Source: Chara braunii (Eukaryota > Streptophyta > Charophyceae > Charales > Characeae). From it: 31,072 nucleotides of DNA. The DNA lies in assembly GCA_003427395.1 (NCBI GenBank), contig BFEA01000506.1:1062422-1093493 (forward strand), read 5' to 3'. The position numbers and the translations under genes are program-made. The notes under the pieces are model-generated. The model had not been told where the DNA came from. It saw nothing but the letters and a program-made list of their open reading frames with translations, and made no database searches. Below are positions 1-10,411 of this stretch, one piece after another (position 1 is the first letter of the stretch; each line of letters begins with the position of its first letter).

Positions 1-1059
1 TGGCCAACAGGTAGGCTTGCAACTCCGTGGCTGCCTTGTTACCGTATCAGCTAAACAAAATGAGCGGCACACCCCCCAACCGCCTAGCTTGTACTGCGCA
101 GTCAACCCGCTACAGGTCTCCTTGCCCCAACAGTCCCCCGTTCTGCCCAGTTCTCCCTTCAAATTGTGTCAATCTGCAATGGCGGGGCAGAAGTCATAGC
201 AGTTCACAACCTGGCTCGTCAACTGTTCCACCAGATGGATAACTATATTCATAGATTAGCCATGCACCGTCGTTCGTTCCTCGACTACTAAAGTACCTCT
301 CCTCTGCAACTTTCAGTGTTACAGCCATAGGTAACTACCAACATGTTTGGACCCTTTGACTAACGAATGCCCATGCGGCTCACACACACACTTAAGCCGA
401 CTAGCACTCAGATAGGCACACGGACCACTCCGTGCGGGCACACACAGACTTAAGGTCCGCAACGTATTGAAGTTATCCTCTACTCTAACTCTCTTTTCAT
501 ACCTCGACACCCTTCCTGCTTCCCAACCTTGTCCGCCTCATGCGTTTGGCCACGTATTCTGTCAACGTCAGTAACAGCCACACTGAATACCCAAAGATGC
601 CAACTTTGAAGACCATCGCCAAGACCACGTATGTTTCTCGATTTTTGAACTGTCGCCTCAATTACCTGCTCACCTCGCATCAGCCCATTCCCGAGGTAGG
701 TCTCTCTTTCCCCTCTGCCTCTCTCTCTTTCACGCACCGTGCTAACCTGCGCATTCGCTCCCTCGTAACAATTGTGTTCCTTGGCCCCTCCCCTCGGCCA
801 GGTACGGGCGCAAGTCGACTTTCGTAACTCAACCTCAGTTCATGCTGTATCGCCAGCTCGGTCATGCTCGTAGAGGCTAACGGGAACCACTTCCACTAAC
901 AGGGTGAGCGACGAGCCGAGCAGAAGGTAAGCCTCTAACCTCCCGATTGTCCCCACGCTACCTGTTTCATCGGTTTGTCTGAAGTCGAATGAATCTTTCG
1001 CTAGAACGTGGATAGATACATTCCTTACGACACCCTCCTCTCCTATGTCTCTAACCCGC
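1..1059 (-). repeat. 3' LTR of the giant element, left in-window segment
   Basis: Base 1 aligns with 21563 of the right LTR and the match runs co-linearly to 1059/22611, about 94% identical by eye. The segment stops at 1059, where a TG-starting solo LTR begins. The same LTR resumes at 8325, which aligns with 22612. No coding content was found; small ORFs on either strand are not preserved between the LTR copies. The part of this LTR corresponding to 17372-21562 should lie left of the window. Confidence 0.88.
1056..1059. repeat. Left copy of target-site duplication of the solo LTR
   Basis: CCGC at 1056-1059 precedes the solo LTR, and CCAC at 8321-8324 follows it. The uninterrupted right LTR has one copy at the same place (CCGC at 22608-22611, followed by TTACC). 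The two copies differ by one transition. Four bases is shorter than the usual 5-bp gypsy duplication; mutation of a fifth base is possible. Confidence 0.6.
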
Positions 1060-1536
1060 TGTCAAGCGCATCGGTCCGGCACCGCACACGGCAGCGCGGG
1101 ACCCTCTCGGCCGCGTCACGCAGAAGTTGGATTTAAATCCTTCGTCGCAAATATATATGGAGCTTCCGCAAGCCGCTCCGGCCGAGTGCGCCAGCCATAC
1201 CTCTCGCGAGCCCCTACGACAGGATAGGGCCTACGCGAGGCACGACTTACCTCCACCTTACGGAAGCTGTCATCTCCCTTCAGTGGGCGTATCCCCGCCG
1301 AGCTACCAATTCACAGTACGAAAGCTAATCAGTTGCAATCGCAGAGGTGGACCAGTCGATGGCGTTTCTCGTTCGCTGTAGCATAGGGGGTACGCGCGGT
1401 AGTACGCCTCTATCGGACCCGCACGCGAACCGACATCTTGGGGGGCTGAGGTCCCAAGCGCGGTTCGTCGCCGGTCGACTAGGACGCATCCCACACACCA
1501 CGCGCGCACCACTTTATGAACACAAAAATAAAACAT

Positions 1537-1549
1537 ACACACACACACA
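1537..1549. repeat. Short CA microsatellite in the solo LTR
   Basis: An AC-dinucleotide tract follows an A-rich stretch. The homologous place in the right LTR (17841-17857) has a longer AC tract, so the two copies differ in repeat number. Confidence 0.7.
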
Positions 1550-1787
1550 TACGAAACAACACAGCACAAACAACGCGACAACGCTCCTAGCCCCTCGGTA
1601 GTCAACCCATAACTTTCCAATGAGGAAATCGAATAGGCGTCGTGCGCGAGACTAAGTATAATACCGCGCGGACGCATGGCTAACTCATATCGACTCGCAC
1701 TGCAAGCGTACGTGAGCGGTTCCAATGATGGCGTACCATGTAGTACCCATACTCATGCGGTCCTCGTTAATCTCGAGGGTCACATTC

Positions 1788-1803
1788 GACACTCAAGTGT
1801 CGG
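1788..1803. other. Perfect short inverted repeat conserved between LTR copies
   Basis: CGACACT and AGTGTCG are separated by CA. The right LTR keeps the core GACACT-CA-AGTGTC at about 18090-18105 although neighbouring sequence has diverged. Further hairpins follow: CAACCGC / GCGGTTG near 1842-1861, and CTGC / GCAG near 1880. Confidence 0.6.
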
Positions 1804-2814
1804 CTGACATGCGCCTTGAGGGTTAATCTCTCGATGCTGGACAACCGCCATGCGCGGTTGACGATCACACACCCTCTTCTGCACCCTATGCAGAGCGGGT
1901 GGTACACAGGTCCATACTTATGGTGGCAGTCGTTTCTTGCGGCCCTCTGGATGAGTCGTACTCCAGGCCTGGGGGAAGGTCAAGGGGTTTGACTTTGACG
2001 GCTGCCACGGACTACAACGTCCAACCATAAAAACCTTTAACAAGCAAAGGATAAAAGGGAATCCCCCTTTTCTCTCAAAGACATAATCTGGTTAACCCTT
2101 ACGCACAAATACTGTAGGTCTCTCAAATACTCAAGGCACTTATGCATATACAAGGGTTGGTTATATAGGACGATCACTTCTCACAGTCACAGTGGGCTCC
2201 TCTCAACCATATATGTATGTAATCGCAGGCAATCACATCCAGAGTCCGAACTACAAACCCACCTACAATCATATCAGAGATTGATCCAGAAGTCCACGAA
2301 CTACACGGGGTCAACTTCAACCATTCCTTGCACTCATACCCCTCGCTTTAGCCATACAAGTCTCACTCATGCAACTCTTAAATAAATACTCAGTACTTTT
2401 GTTGGATGGCCATTCAATAAAGTCCGGGTGAAAACAGAACGAAATAGTTCAAATCACAAGGCTAAAGCCTTTAGGTTTAGTGGCAGGAGTGGATTGGAGT
2501 TGAATCGTAAACCGACGAATCGGCAACCGACCTGTTATCAGTGAAAAGAGAAGATGATCCTTGCAGGATCAAGCTGAATCTAGCTCTGAACTTGAATCAA
2601 ACGATCAAGAGGACCTGTTACACATGACAGGTCAACGCCCCAGGCTAAATCTAAAAGCTCATGGAGGATAATTCCTATATCACGATCCCACTGAAGCATC
2701 CTAATAAGTCAAGTCTAGATCTACCTCTAAGCCAACGCCCAAAGCAAAGGTAGACCCTGACAGAATCTCCCTTATACATGTTGGATCGCCAGAATCGCCA
2801 CCTGTCAGAATATA

Positions 2815-3135
2815 ATCTATCTCCTTTAAACTAGAAAAATTTCGGCAGCGCTCTCCGTAGAAAAAGTGTCTTCTCAAAATTTATATAAATCCAAATATGA
2901 AAACAGAAATAATCTCTAACTCTGGAAAGTCAATTTTTGTCTAACTCTCTGAATTAGTAAAAATTTGGGCAGCACTCCCTTTAGAAAAGGAGACTTTCCA
3001 GATTTATACTAAGTCGGATATAAAGAAAAGACAAGTTGAACTTCGACAGGTCAAAATTTGACTAACTCCTTGGACTTGTAGAAATTTCGGCAGCGCTTCC
3101 CGTAGAGAAAGTAGATTGTCAAGATTTATACAAGT
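2815..3135. repeat. Three tandem ~122-bp units in the solo LTR
   Basis: Each unit carries an 'ctaactc..., then aaattt-ggcagcgc-tccc-tagaaa..., then agatttatacaa' pattern. The ggcagc anchors lie at 2844, 2968 and 3089, giving periods of 124 and 121 bp. The homologous block of the right LTR has five units, so this is a copy-number-variable minisatellite within the LTR. No coding function is apparent. Confidence 0.8.
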
Positions 3136-3476
3136 CAACCTGGACAAACAATAGTTCGTAGTCTTTCAGTGATTTAACCCTTTATACCCTACTTACATAA
3201 GGCATAAAGTCAGGTCACCCAAACTTATGGAATGTGCCTTACCTTGCCAAAAAGTATACACAAACAGAGGGCACAACTACTTCTCTCTTCTTTGGGCATA
3301 TGACTAGATCATTCTAGTCGCCCTGAACTGTTTAAAATATCCAAGTTATAATACCCGTCTTCCCCTTTATCTTCTTAGGCTGCATATGACTGAACTAACC
3401 TAAGTTCCGTTTACCCCAGTTTACCACCAGTTTTATTCTTAGTTATACTCTCTTCAAGTTGTGATATGGCTACAGT

Positions 3477-4099
3477 CAGACCACCTAAATTTATTAAACA
3501 GTCTGATTAGCTCGTTCTTAGATAAAATAGTAGTAAGGTATAGCCAAGTTATAATCATTGGGTTCCAGCATGTGCGGGGCTTTGAGCCAGACCCCCTGAA
3601 CTTACAGAAGGGTCTAACTCTCTGCCAATTTTCATTTCTCTCTGAATCATCATGTGTGTGGCATCGAGTCAGACCCCCTGAACTTACAGAAGGGTCTGCC
3701 CTTTGCCAAGATTGCTTCTTTCATAATAAAGAGCAGGAAGAGGCTGAACCACCTAAACTTATAGAACATCTCAGATCTCCTCGTTTCATAAACCAAAAAA
3801 ACAGATGAAACCCCAGTGAAAACAAGGCAACCCAAAACACCAAAACTTATTGAGCGCCCTGAGTCCCTGAAAATCAAGAGCAATAAAACCCCTCACAAGT
3901 CAGAGCAGTCAGGCCACCTGAACTTACAGAACAGCCTCACCCTCCATGCAAGCCATAGCACTGGGTCTCCCCAAACTTATAAGGGCGTCCCAGCCTCCAG
4001 AGCAATCAGACCCCCTAAACTTATAGAAGGGTCTGCTGCTTCATGTAACCCAAGGTAAACAAAGCACTGGGTCTCCCCAAACTTATGGGGACCTCCCAG
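3477..4099. repeat. Array of stem-loops with constant AACTTA loop (solo LTR copy)
   Basis: Nine dispersed sites share a core like CCTAAACTTATAGAA or CCCAAACTTATGGGG. At most of them, complementary arms flank the core. Examples: CAGAC/GTCTG (3477-3481 with 3501-3505), AGACCC/GGGTCT (3589-3594 with 3610-3615), CAGACCC/GGGTCTG (3670-3676 with 3692-3698, and 4007-4013 with 4029-4035), AGGC/GCCT (3911-3914 with 3934-3937), CTGGG/CCCAG (3961-3965 with 3989-3993), and CTGGG plus CCCC with GGGG plus CCCAG (4067-4099). Two sites near 3746 and 3830 have weak or no stems. Spacing is 40-110 bp and spacers are unrelated. The role is unknown; RNA or single-stranded DNA folding is inferred only from complementarity. 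Confidence 0.75.
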
Positions 4100-4894
4100 C
4101 CTTAATGACCCAGTCAACCATCAAGCAAAACAACCCTCCATCCTGCCCTCCCCAGATGCAGTTCCTTTTAGCAATCTGAATTCACATAATCAAACAAGGT
4201 TGAAACTGAAACTTAACAGACATCCCTTTCTTTAGTTGTGTTAAGTCTCCTGAAAGTCAAACCAAAAATAAGGTACGGCTACACATCATATATTCAGTCA
4301 GCGATGCAAAGGGTAGTACAGATAGGGGCTATAACAGGTGTATAGAGGGAAAGCAATGGTTACCTCTCAGTTCCCTGCCTCCAGAACTCCTCCCGAGTTC
4401 CGGCAGAGCTCCCGCAATCGGTGGGACGACTCCCCAGAGAGCCTTGCTGCGGTCCTACGGGTTGCAATCCCGCCTACTGCCTTCCTCTCAAAACCAACAG
4501 ACTAAACTTAGAGTAAGGAAGACAGAAGGAGATAGTTTGAGACTCTCAGATACAAGAGGGGTGCACTCAGACTCGTGTGAGAGGGCCTTGATACCTTTAA
4601 TCGCCTGAGGGCCCCGCAATGATGGCCAAATAGAATCACCTTGGCCAACCTCTGAAGTCAAACTGTCGGAATGAATCCCCTGACGACCTCCTAGCTCGCA
4701 GCACCAACCCCCTGTCTATCCAGCCTGATTGCCTCCCTAAGTCCCAACGCTTCTCCTTGGGCCAAGCGCGGCTGCACAGCCGTCTGAAACAGTTAACAAC
4801 GGCCTGCGGCAGCGTGCAGCAGCACAAGTGATCAGCGGTAGACAACCGCTCGCCCACAGCCAGCGGGAGTAGCAGCCTGTTTATGCTCCGTATG

Positions 4895-5035
4895 CAGCAG
4901 CAGATCGTGTGGCCTGCAGCAACAGCAGCAGCCACAGCGGTAGCAGCAGTATACAACAGCCGTCAGCAGCAGCACATATACAGTCCACAGACGCAGCAAC
5001 AGCCACCAGCAGCCGCTTGCCACAACCTGCATCAG
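4895..5035. repeat. Imperfect CAG/GCA-rich tract
   Basis: Irregular CAG and GCA triplets run through this part of the solo LTR. They generate glutamine- or alanine-rich reading frames on one strand and cysteine/leucine-rich ones on the other, with no conserved start or flanking coding sequence. It is interpreted as low-complexity sequence, not a gene. Confidence 0.65.
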
Positions 5036-5639
5036 CGAACAATGAACAGTCTCACGGCCATAGCTGACTGTCGTTGACTTGCATCCGCAGCCAGCAACGC
5101 CCTCCCCCCCTTACTTGGCGCTCACTGCCCGGGCTACCATTACACAACTACCAACCGCCTGTAGATCGGCCATGCATCCCGTTCGTGTCAGCAGCAACAC
5201 CGTAATGTATAACAACGTCGCCCTCGTAGACCATGGCTAGGACTAGGTACGTACCACTTCACCTTTCCTTTACATACTGGCAAGAGAGCCCCTGTTACGG
5301 GGCAAAAGACTGCCACCGCCTCCGATCCAGGTAAAATATGGGGCTGCAGTGGTCACCGCGTTGCCTGTCCATGATTGTAAGTCTTTCTCCTCCCTTCCAC
5401 CTCGATTTCCTTCCCATCCTCCTAATCTTTCGGTTCAATCTGCTGATCTTTCTCATGTCTATACTCGGTCATGCAGCAACCGCAACTGAGACAACATACT
5501 ACGGTTGCTCAGACTCACCTCACTGCTCGGCATGCCCGCTCGTAATCGCAGGATGAGGCCGAGTCTTACGTCCAAACCCTTGGGAAATACAGTTTTGTAG
5601 AGTATCGAGTCTCCTACGCTAGTTGTCCTTCCCTATCTC

Positions 5640-5642
<3 letters not shown>

Positions 5643-5688
<46 letters not shown>
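5643..5688. repeat. CT microsatellite in the solo LTR
   Basis: An uninterrupted CT run of 46 bases. The equivalent area of the other LTRs (about 705-732 and 22260-22275) has only a short pyrimidine-rich stretch, so the tract expanded in this copy. Confidence 0.9.
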
Positions 5689-5691
<3 letters not shown>

Positions 5692-6071
5692 GCACGTTTC
5701 CGCCCGCGCGCCCGGCTTCGCATGTCTGCGTCTGCGCTCTGGCCCGTAGGTGTCCACCCGTGTGCACAATTGTGAATTGCGCACCTGGAGGACGTAGCTT
5801 CTTTTAAACAATGTCGTCGTCCCCGCAAGAGAGGGGGAGAGACAGGCTACTTCAGCCATTGTAATGAGCTAAATCGGAATGAATCTTCCTCTGGAACACG
5901 GGCGGATACAGTCAACTTTCCAACTCCCCCCTCTCTTTCTCGTTCCGCCATCTCCCGCGCAAGTTTCTTTCATACTAACTTTCCAATCCCCTAACTTTCA
6001 CCCAAATCTACCCTCACTAATGAAGTCGCGCCGGTCAAAAGCCCCCAGCTCGCCTCTTGCTCGCCCATCCT

Positions 6072-6586
6072 CACTCAGAAACGAGTGGGAACGACTCTCT
6101 TCACTCCTCTCCCGCCATGGCTCCAAGCACAACTTTCTTTCTATCTCCTAACTTTACTAACTCCCCCGCTATTCTATCTGTGTTAACGAACTCGCCCGCC
6201 CTCAAATCCTCTAAAACACATCTTCCCTCACCCGATTTCACCGAGAATCGGGTGAGTCCCAGATTTTCCCGTTCCTCCTCTCACCCGTTTCAGCCATAGC
6301 CTTCGCGCAGCCCTATTCTCTTCTACTCCCCATTCTGCTTACTTTCCTCTAAGTCCGACTGCACCATGCAACTCGCCCGGGTCCAAAACCCCGGGATCGC
6401 CTCTTCCCTCGCTCGAGCACTCATCTCTCCCTCGTTGCTACGCCATAGCCACCGCGCAGTTACCTTCCCCTAACACTCCTTTCTACTAACTCTAACACTA
6501 AAACTAACGCTACTAACACCTTCGCCCTACTCTAAAACGTTAGAATAGACCTTTCTCCCACCCCTTTTCGTCAAGAGACGGGTGGG
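6072..6586. other. Cluster of GC-rich hairpins in the solo LTR
   Basis: Four inverted repeats occur in 515 bp. CACTC, loop agaaac, GAGTG is at 6072-6087. A perfect 10-bp stem TCACCCGATT / AATCGGGTGA with an 8-base loop is at 6228-6255. CCCGGG, loop tccaaaac, CCCGGG is at 6376-6395. CCCACCC / GGGTGGG with an inner CGTC/GACG stem is at 6557-6586. They sit in pyrimidine-rich sequence and have positional relatives in the other LTRs (8796-9064, 23098-23366). Their purpose is unknown. Confidence 0.65.
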
Positions 6587-8291
6587 ATCGATACTTTCCT
6601 TCCTCCCTCCGTCGCATGCATCTAACGCGGGAACCCATCCGGGTTCATTCGCATCTCCTCCCCCCCTCTGCTACTCTGCCTTTGCGCCCTCGCCCTGCTT
6701 GCGCCAATGCCCGCCCGTCAGTCCGCCGGCCCAAGGGAAACTCCGGAGGGAAACCAGCTACTAGACAGCTCGATGAGTCCTTCACCCCTATACCCAAGTC
6801 CGACGAACGATTTGCACGTCAGTATCGTTGCGAGCCTCCACCAGAGTTTCTTCTGGCCTCGTTCCACAGCCCCAGCGCCCGCCACTTACTCCACCTCGCT
6901 GCTATACAGCGACGCCCGGTACTGCCCTGCTCTGGCCGCTACTGCGCGGCACCATTTACTCAACCCCCGCCGCCAGCCCACTTCTACCCGCTGCGCTTTA
7001 CTCCGACGGGCATCAGACCCGCTCCCCTCTCTCTTCCGAGCTGGGCCGGCCACCCTTTCGGGCCTGCAACAGGTAAGTCCCACTCAGGGCTCTCATAACA
7101 GCCGCGGAGCCGGGGTGCGGGTATTCTGTGTGCCAAGGCGCGGCCCCTAGGTGAATCCGCTCTGGTGCAGACCTAGGTGGTAGTAACAAACATCCAAATG
7201 AAAACTTCGAAAACAGAGGCGGAAAGAAGCCCCGTGGCATGCTCACACCCAAACCTCACACAACAGATCGTGGTTGGCGGACGGTGCACCCGCAGAGGGT
7301 TCCCGCCACTCAGGTTTCTTCCGCCCCACGGGCTAATTACTCACCGGCTCGCATGTACGTCGGACACCTCGGCCCGACTTTTCACGACGGCAAGATAGGG
7401 GAATTTTGCCGGCCTTCTAAACTTGCAGAAATCCGAACGGGCCCATCTAGTCAAGGTCCTTGACTCCCGCGGCGGCCACTAAGCCCGGCACTGCGCCCAA
7501 ATCGACGGCGTGTCGGAACGATAACAAAACGTAAAACAATAATAATAAAACAATAAATAAATAGACTTATTAGAATTTTTTAGTCGTCGGGACGTGTCAA
7601 CAGGGAACGAGATAGTGCCAGCACCGTCCTAGCGTCGCCGGCGGGAAAACAAAGGGGGATAGCCCCGTCGGGCTCTCAACCCCTCCACCCCTTTGCACTA
7701 CTCTAATATACCCACACCGCCGCTCGATCTCGATCCCTAGACCTCCGTATCGTCAACCCAATGTCATAACCTATAGGGCTACGCCCAAGCCTGAGACCCA
7801 CATCCGGAGAGTGCTATACAAGGTAGCGCGGCACGACGCTTTGGGCCAAACAAACCGGCTGCGCGGCTCCTGGTGCTCGCGCCGGCTTGCCTATGCCGTG
7901 CCATAATTGCCCCGCACACCCTCCTACGAGACGCCGCTCACCGCACGAAGTCGCGTCGTCGTTGCCGATGTCGTCGTCGGGGCCGTCCTCCGCACACTCG
8001 CTCGACTCGGCCAAACGTACCATCGAAAGAGAATATCCCCTAGATCCTAGTTTAATCAAGGGTAACCAAAAATAAAAGTTAGTAATATCCTTAAAAAGGG
8101 CGACCAACGTCCGGGCCGACTTTATGATCAACGACAGAAAAGAATCACGCGCGCCTTTAGCCTGCGCGCCCACGCACTCTCTATTGTGGTCAACCACCCA
8201 GTCAACGCAATCACAGACGCAGTCGTGCCTAGCGCGGTATACTTAAACTCTAAACCAAACTATTTTCTATCGCCTGCAAAAACCAGGGCGG

Positions 8292-8309
8292 ATACCCTTG
8301 TAAGGGTAT
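8292..8309. other. LTR-terminal inverted repeat (solo LTR)
   Basis: ATACCCTT and AAGGGTAT are separated by GT and lie 11 bp inside the LTR edge. The same structure is unchanged at 11493-11510 and 25107-25124 despite divergence nearby. On the minus strand this is the first ~30 bp of U3, next to the end that integrase would bind. Confidence 0.75.
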
Positions 8310-8320
8310 TCGCACCGACA

Positions 8321-8324
8321 CCAC
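8321..8324. repeat. Right copy of target-site duplication of the solo LTR
   Basis: CCAC, one transition away from CCGC at 1056-1059. The interrupted LTR resumes at 8325 with TTACCC. Confidence 0.6.
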
Positions 8325-8795
8325 TTACCCACGCGCAGCCCCCGACACTTGCACGGAGGGATCCGGCTTCGTACTTCCCAATTCCGACATCGCCATCACA
8401 TTCGCGATGTCAAGAAACCCCAACTCAGCCCCTTGGACCACCAACTTTCGCTCACCAATTAGTAAGAACGCCTTCTTCCGACTCCCCTTCTCCATAGCCT
8501 CAGCGCAACAGCTTTCTCTCTCACCCACTAACTTACTAACCTACCTTGGAAACGAACCCCGTAGCTGAACTCGCCTAGCATCCGAACCCCGAATTCACAT
8601 GTCGGTTCGTCCAAAACGGCTGATCAACGGCCGAATAAGTGACTCTCCTCCTTCCTGCTTTTTCCACTCCCGCCATTTCTTCACGCAGTCCTCCTCTCTC
8701 TAACACTAATCCTACTCAACTAACACGAAAACCAACACTACCCCGTGATTCGCCCGGGGCCAAAACCCAGGGATTGCTTCCTTCTCCGCTCAAAA

Positions 8796-9064
8796 CCGCT
8801 CTGAAACGAGCGGGCTCACCGTTTTCCCCCGCGCCCAACTCTCTCCGCCATGGCTCGTCGCATCCTGCTATCCTATTAACTTTTATCCTACTAACCCATA
8901 GCTAAATCCGACTTCATAGCCTAACTCGCCGGAGCCGAAAACCCCCACGTAGAGTTTTAGATCACTCGATTCCGTTGGGAATCGAGTGAGTTCCACAGCC
9001 TTAGCTCCCACATAGCTTCCTTTCTTCGAATGAATCCGGCGCAGAAACGCGCCCAGATTCATTC
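8796..9064. other. GC-rich hairpins in the 3' LTR
   Basis: Three structures: CCGCTC, loop tgaaac, GAGCGG at 8796-8813; a perfect 12-bp stem TCACTCGATTCC / GGAATCGAGTGA with loop gttg at 8962-8989; and GAATGAATC with GGCGC, loop agaaac, GCGCC with GATTCATTC at 9028-9064. The first differs from its partner in the 5' LTR (23098-23115) by a compensatory G-C to A-T pair change. Confidence 0.75.
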
Positions 9065-10076
9065 TCTTCCTTACTTCTTCCCTTCTGCTCAGTCTCTTCC
9101 CCGCTGTACCTGCGTCCGTCCCAGCGCCTCTCCGTAACCGCCCGCCTGTCTCAGCATTCCCTGCTGCCTATCCCATGCCTTCGACATCACTCCTCCTTCG
9201 GATGCACCTCCCGCACAACCCGTCCCGGTTCACGTTCACTCCACCCTCGCTTTTCACTCCTCCTTTGCCTACCACGGCGCTGCCCGGCATGGTTAGTGCA
9301 GCGCCCGATGCCTCAACCCCTTAGCACCCGCTCGTCTCCAGCTCCAAATGCACCCGGCGCGATCCCAGGTCCGGTTCATTCGCTGCTTCGCCTTGTCTCT
9401 CTCCTGCTCTCGCTGCTTCGCCCAGCCCGTTCCCTTTTGCTAGCACTGCCCCCGACAGCGGTAGACCTCGTAGTGATAGACCGGGTAACAGCCGACCGCC
9501 TAATTGACAACTCCTGGACCAGCGATTATGAGGGAAACTTCAGAGGGAACCAACTACTAGTCAGCTCGATTTGCCTCCAGCCTACATGTCCAAGCCCGAC
9601 AGACGAGCTGTACAGCGGTGCGACAGCAGCCTCCGCCGTGGTACCCCCGGCCCACGGCGCCTACTGGGCCTACCGTGCCTACTGCGCCTGTGGCCAGTTC
9701 TCGGCCTTTCCGGTTCCGAAAGCACACTCCCTCCAAACCCCTCTCTGCAAACTGTGGCTGGCGGGAGGTATACCCCGTGGCCACGACCCCTCGGGACTAT
9801 TCCACCCTGCCGCGGACCCCAAAATGGCCTTAGTGGTGGTAGCATACGTCCGACCGAGACAACGCCTCGGACCGCCTCCGAACCACCGCGCCAGGCCTGC
9901 CCCACCAACTTGCGGGCCCTGACGGTATACTCACACTCAACTCCCCACGAAAGATAACAGTTGGCGGGTGGTGTCCCCACGACAATCCCCGCTACTCAGG
10001 TTACTTCTGCCTCGTGGGCTAACTACCCATCGGCTCCCATGCACGACGAACTCCTCGGTCCCTGTTCTTTCAACGA

Positions 10077-10411
10077 NNNNNNNNNNNNNNNNNNNNNNNN
10101 NNNNNNNNNNNNNNNNNNNNNNNNNNNNNNNNNNNNNNNNNNNNNNNNNNNNNNNNNNNNNNNNNNNNNNNNNNNNNNNNNNNNNNNNNNNNNNNNNNNN
10201 NNNNNNNNNNNNNNNNNNNNNNNNNNNNNNNNNNNNNNNNNNNNNNNNNNNNNNNNNNNNNNNNNNNNNNNNNNNNNNNNNNNNNNNNNNNNNNNNNNNN
10301 NNNNNNNNNNNNNNNNNNNNNNNNNNNNNNNNNNNNNNNNNNNNNNNNNNNNNNNNNNNNNNNNNNNNNNNNNNNNNNNNNNNNNNNNNNNNNNNNNNNN
10401 NNNNNNNNNNN
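10077..10411. other. Assembly gap (335 N)
   Basis: The flanks are LTR sequence. The 5' LTR is continuous across the homologous interval, 24345-24548 (about 204 bp), so the gap should hold LTR sequence of roughly that size, unless the gap length is real and an extra insertion is present. Confidence 0.95.

Larger units (their letters stand above)
1060..8320 (-). mobile_element. Solo LTR (7.26 kb) of a related subfamily, nested in the 3' LTR
   Basis: It begins TGTCAAGCGC and ends GCACCGACA, matching the termini of the right LTR (TGTCGAGCGC...GCGCCGACA), in the same orientation. It is inserted cleanly in the 3' LTR: sequence left (to 1059) and right (from 8325) joins up in the right LTR at 22611/22612. 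No internal domain, PBS or second LTR accompanies it, so it is a solo LTR, as left by LTR-LTR recombination of a once complete insertion. Its first 3.57 kb is about 90% identical to 17372-21340. From about 4630 to 7250 similarity is weak and patchy, and the last kilobase is again recognisable. ORFs inside are short, overlap on both strands and are not conserved. Confidence 0.85.

Noticed and set aside
4636-5077. Glutamine/alanine-rich and cysteine-rich ORFs
   Set aside because: Imperfect CAG/GCA low-complexity sequence inside a solo LTR, not conserved in related LTRs.
9296-9980. Long overlapping ORFs on both strands (up to about 208 codons)
   Set aside because: GC-rich LTR sequence with few stops. 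The homologous ORFs in the 5' LTR (23575-24248) have different starts and frames, and the composition is proline/serine/arginine-rich without a domain.
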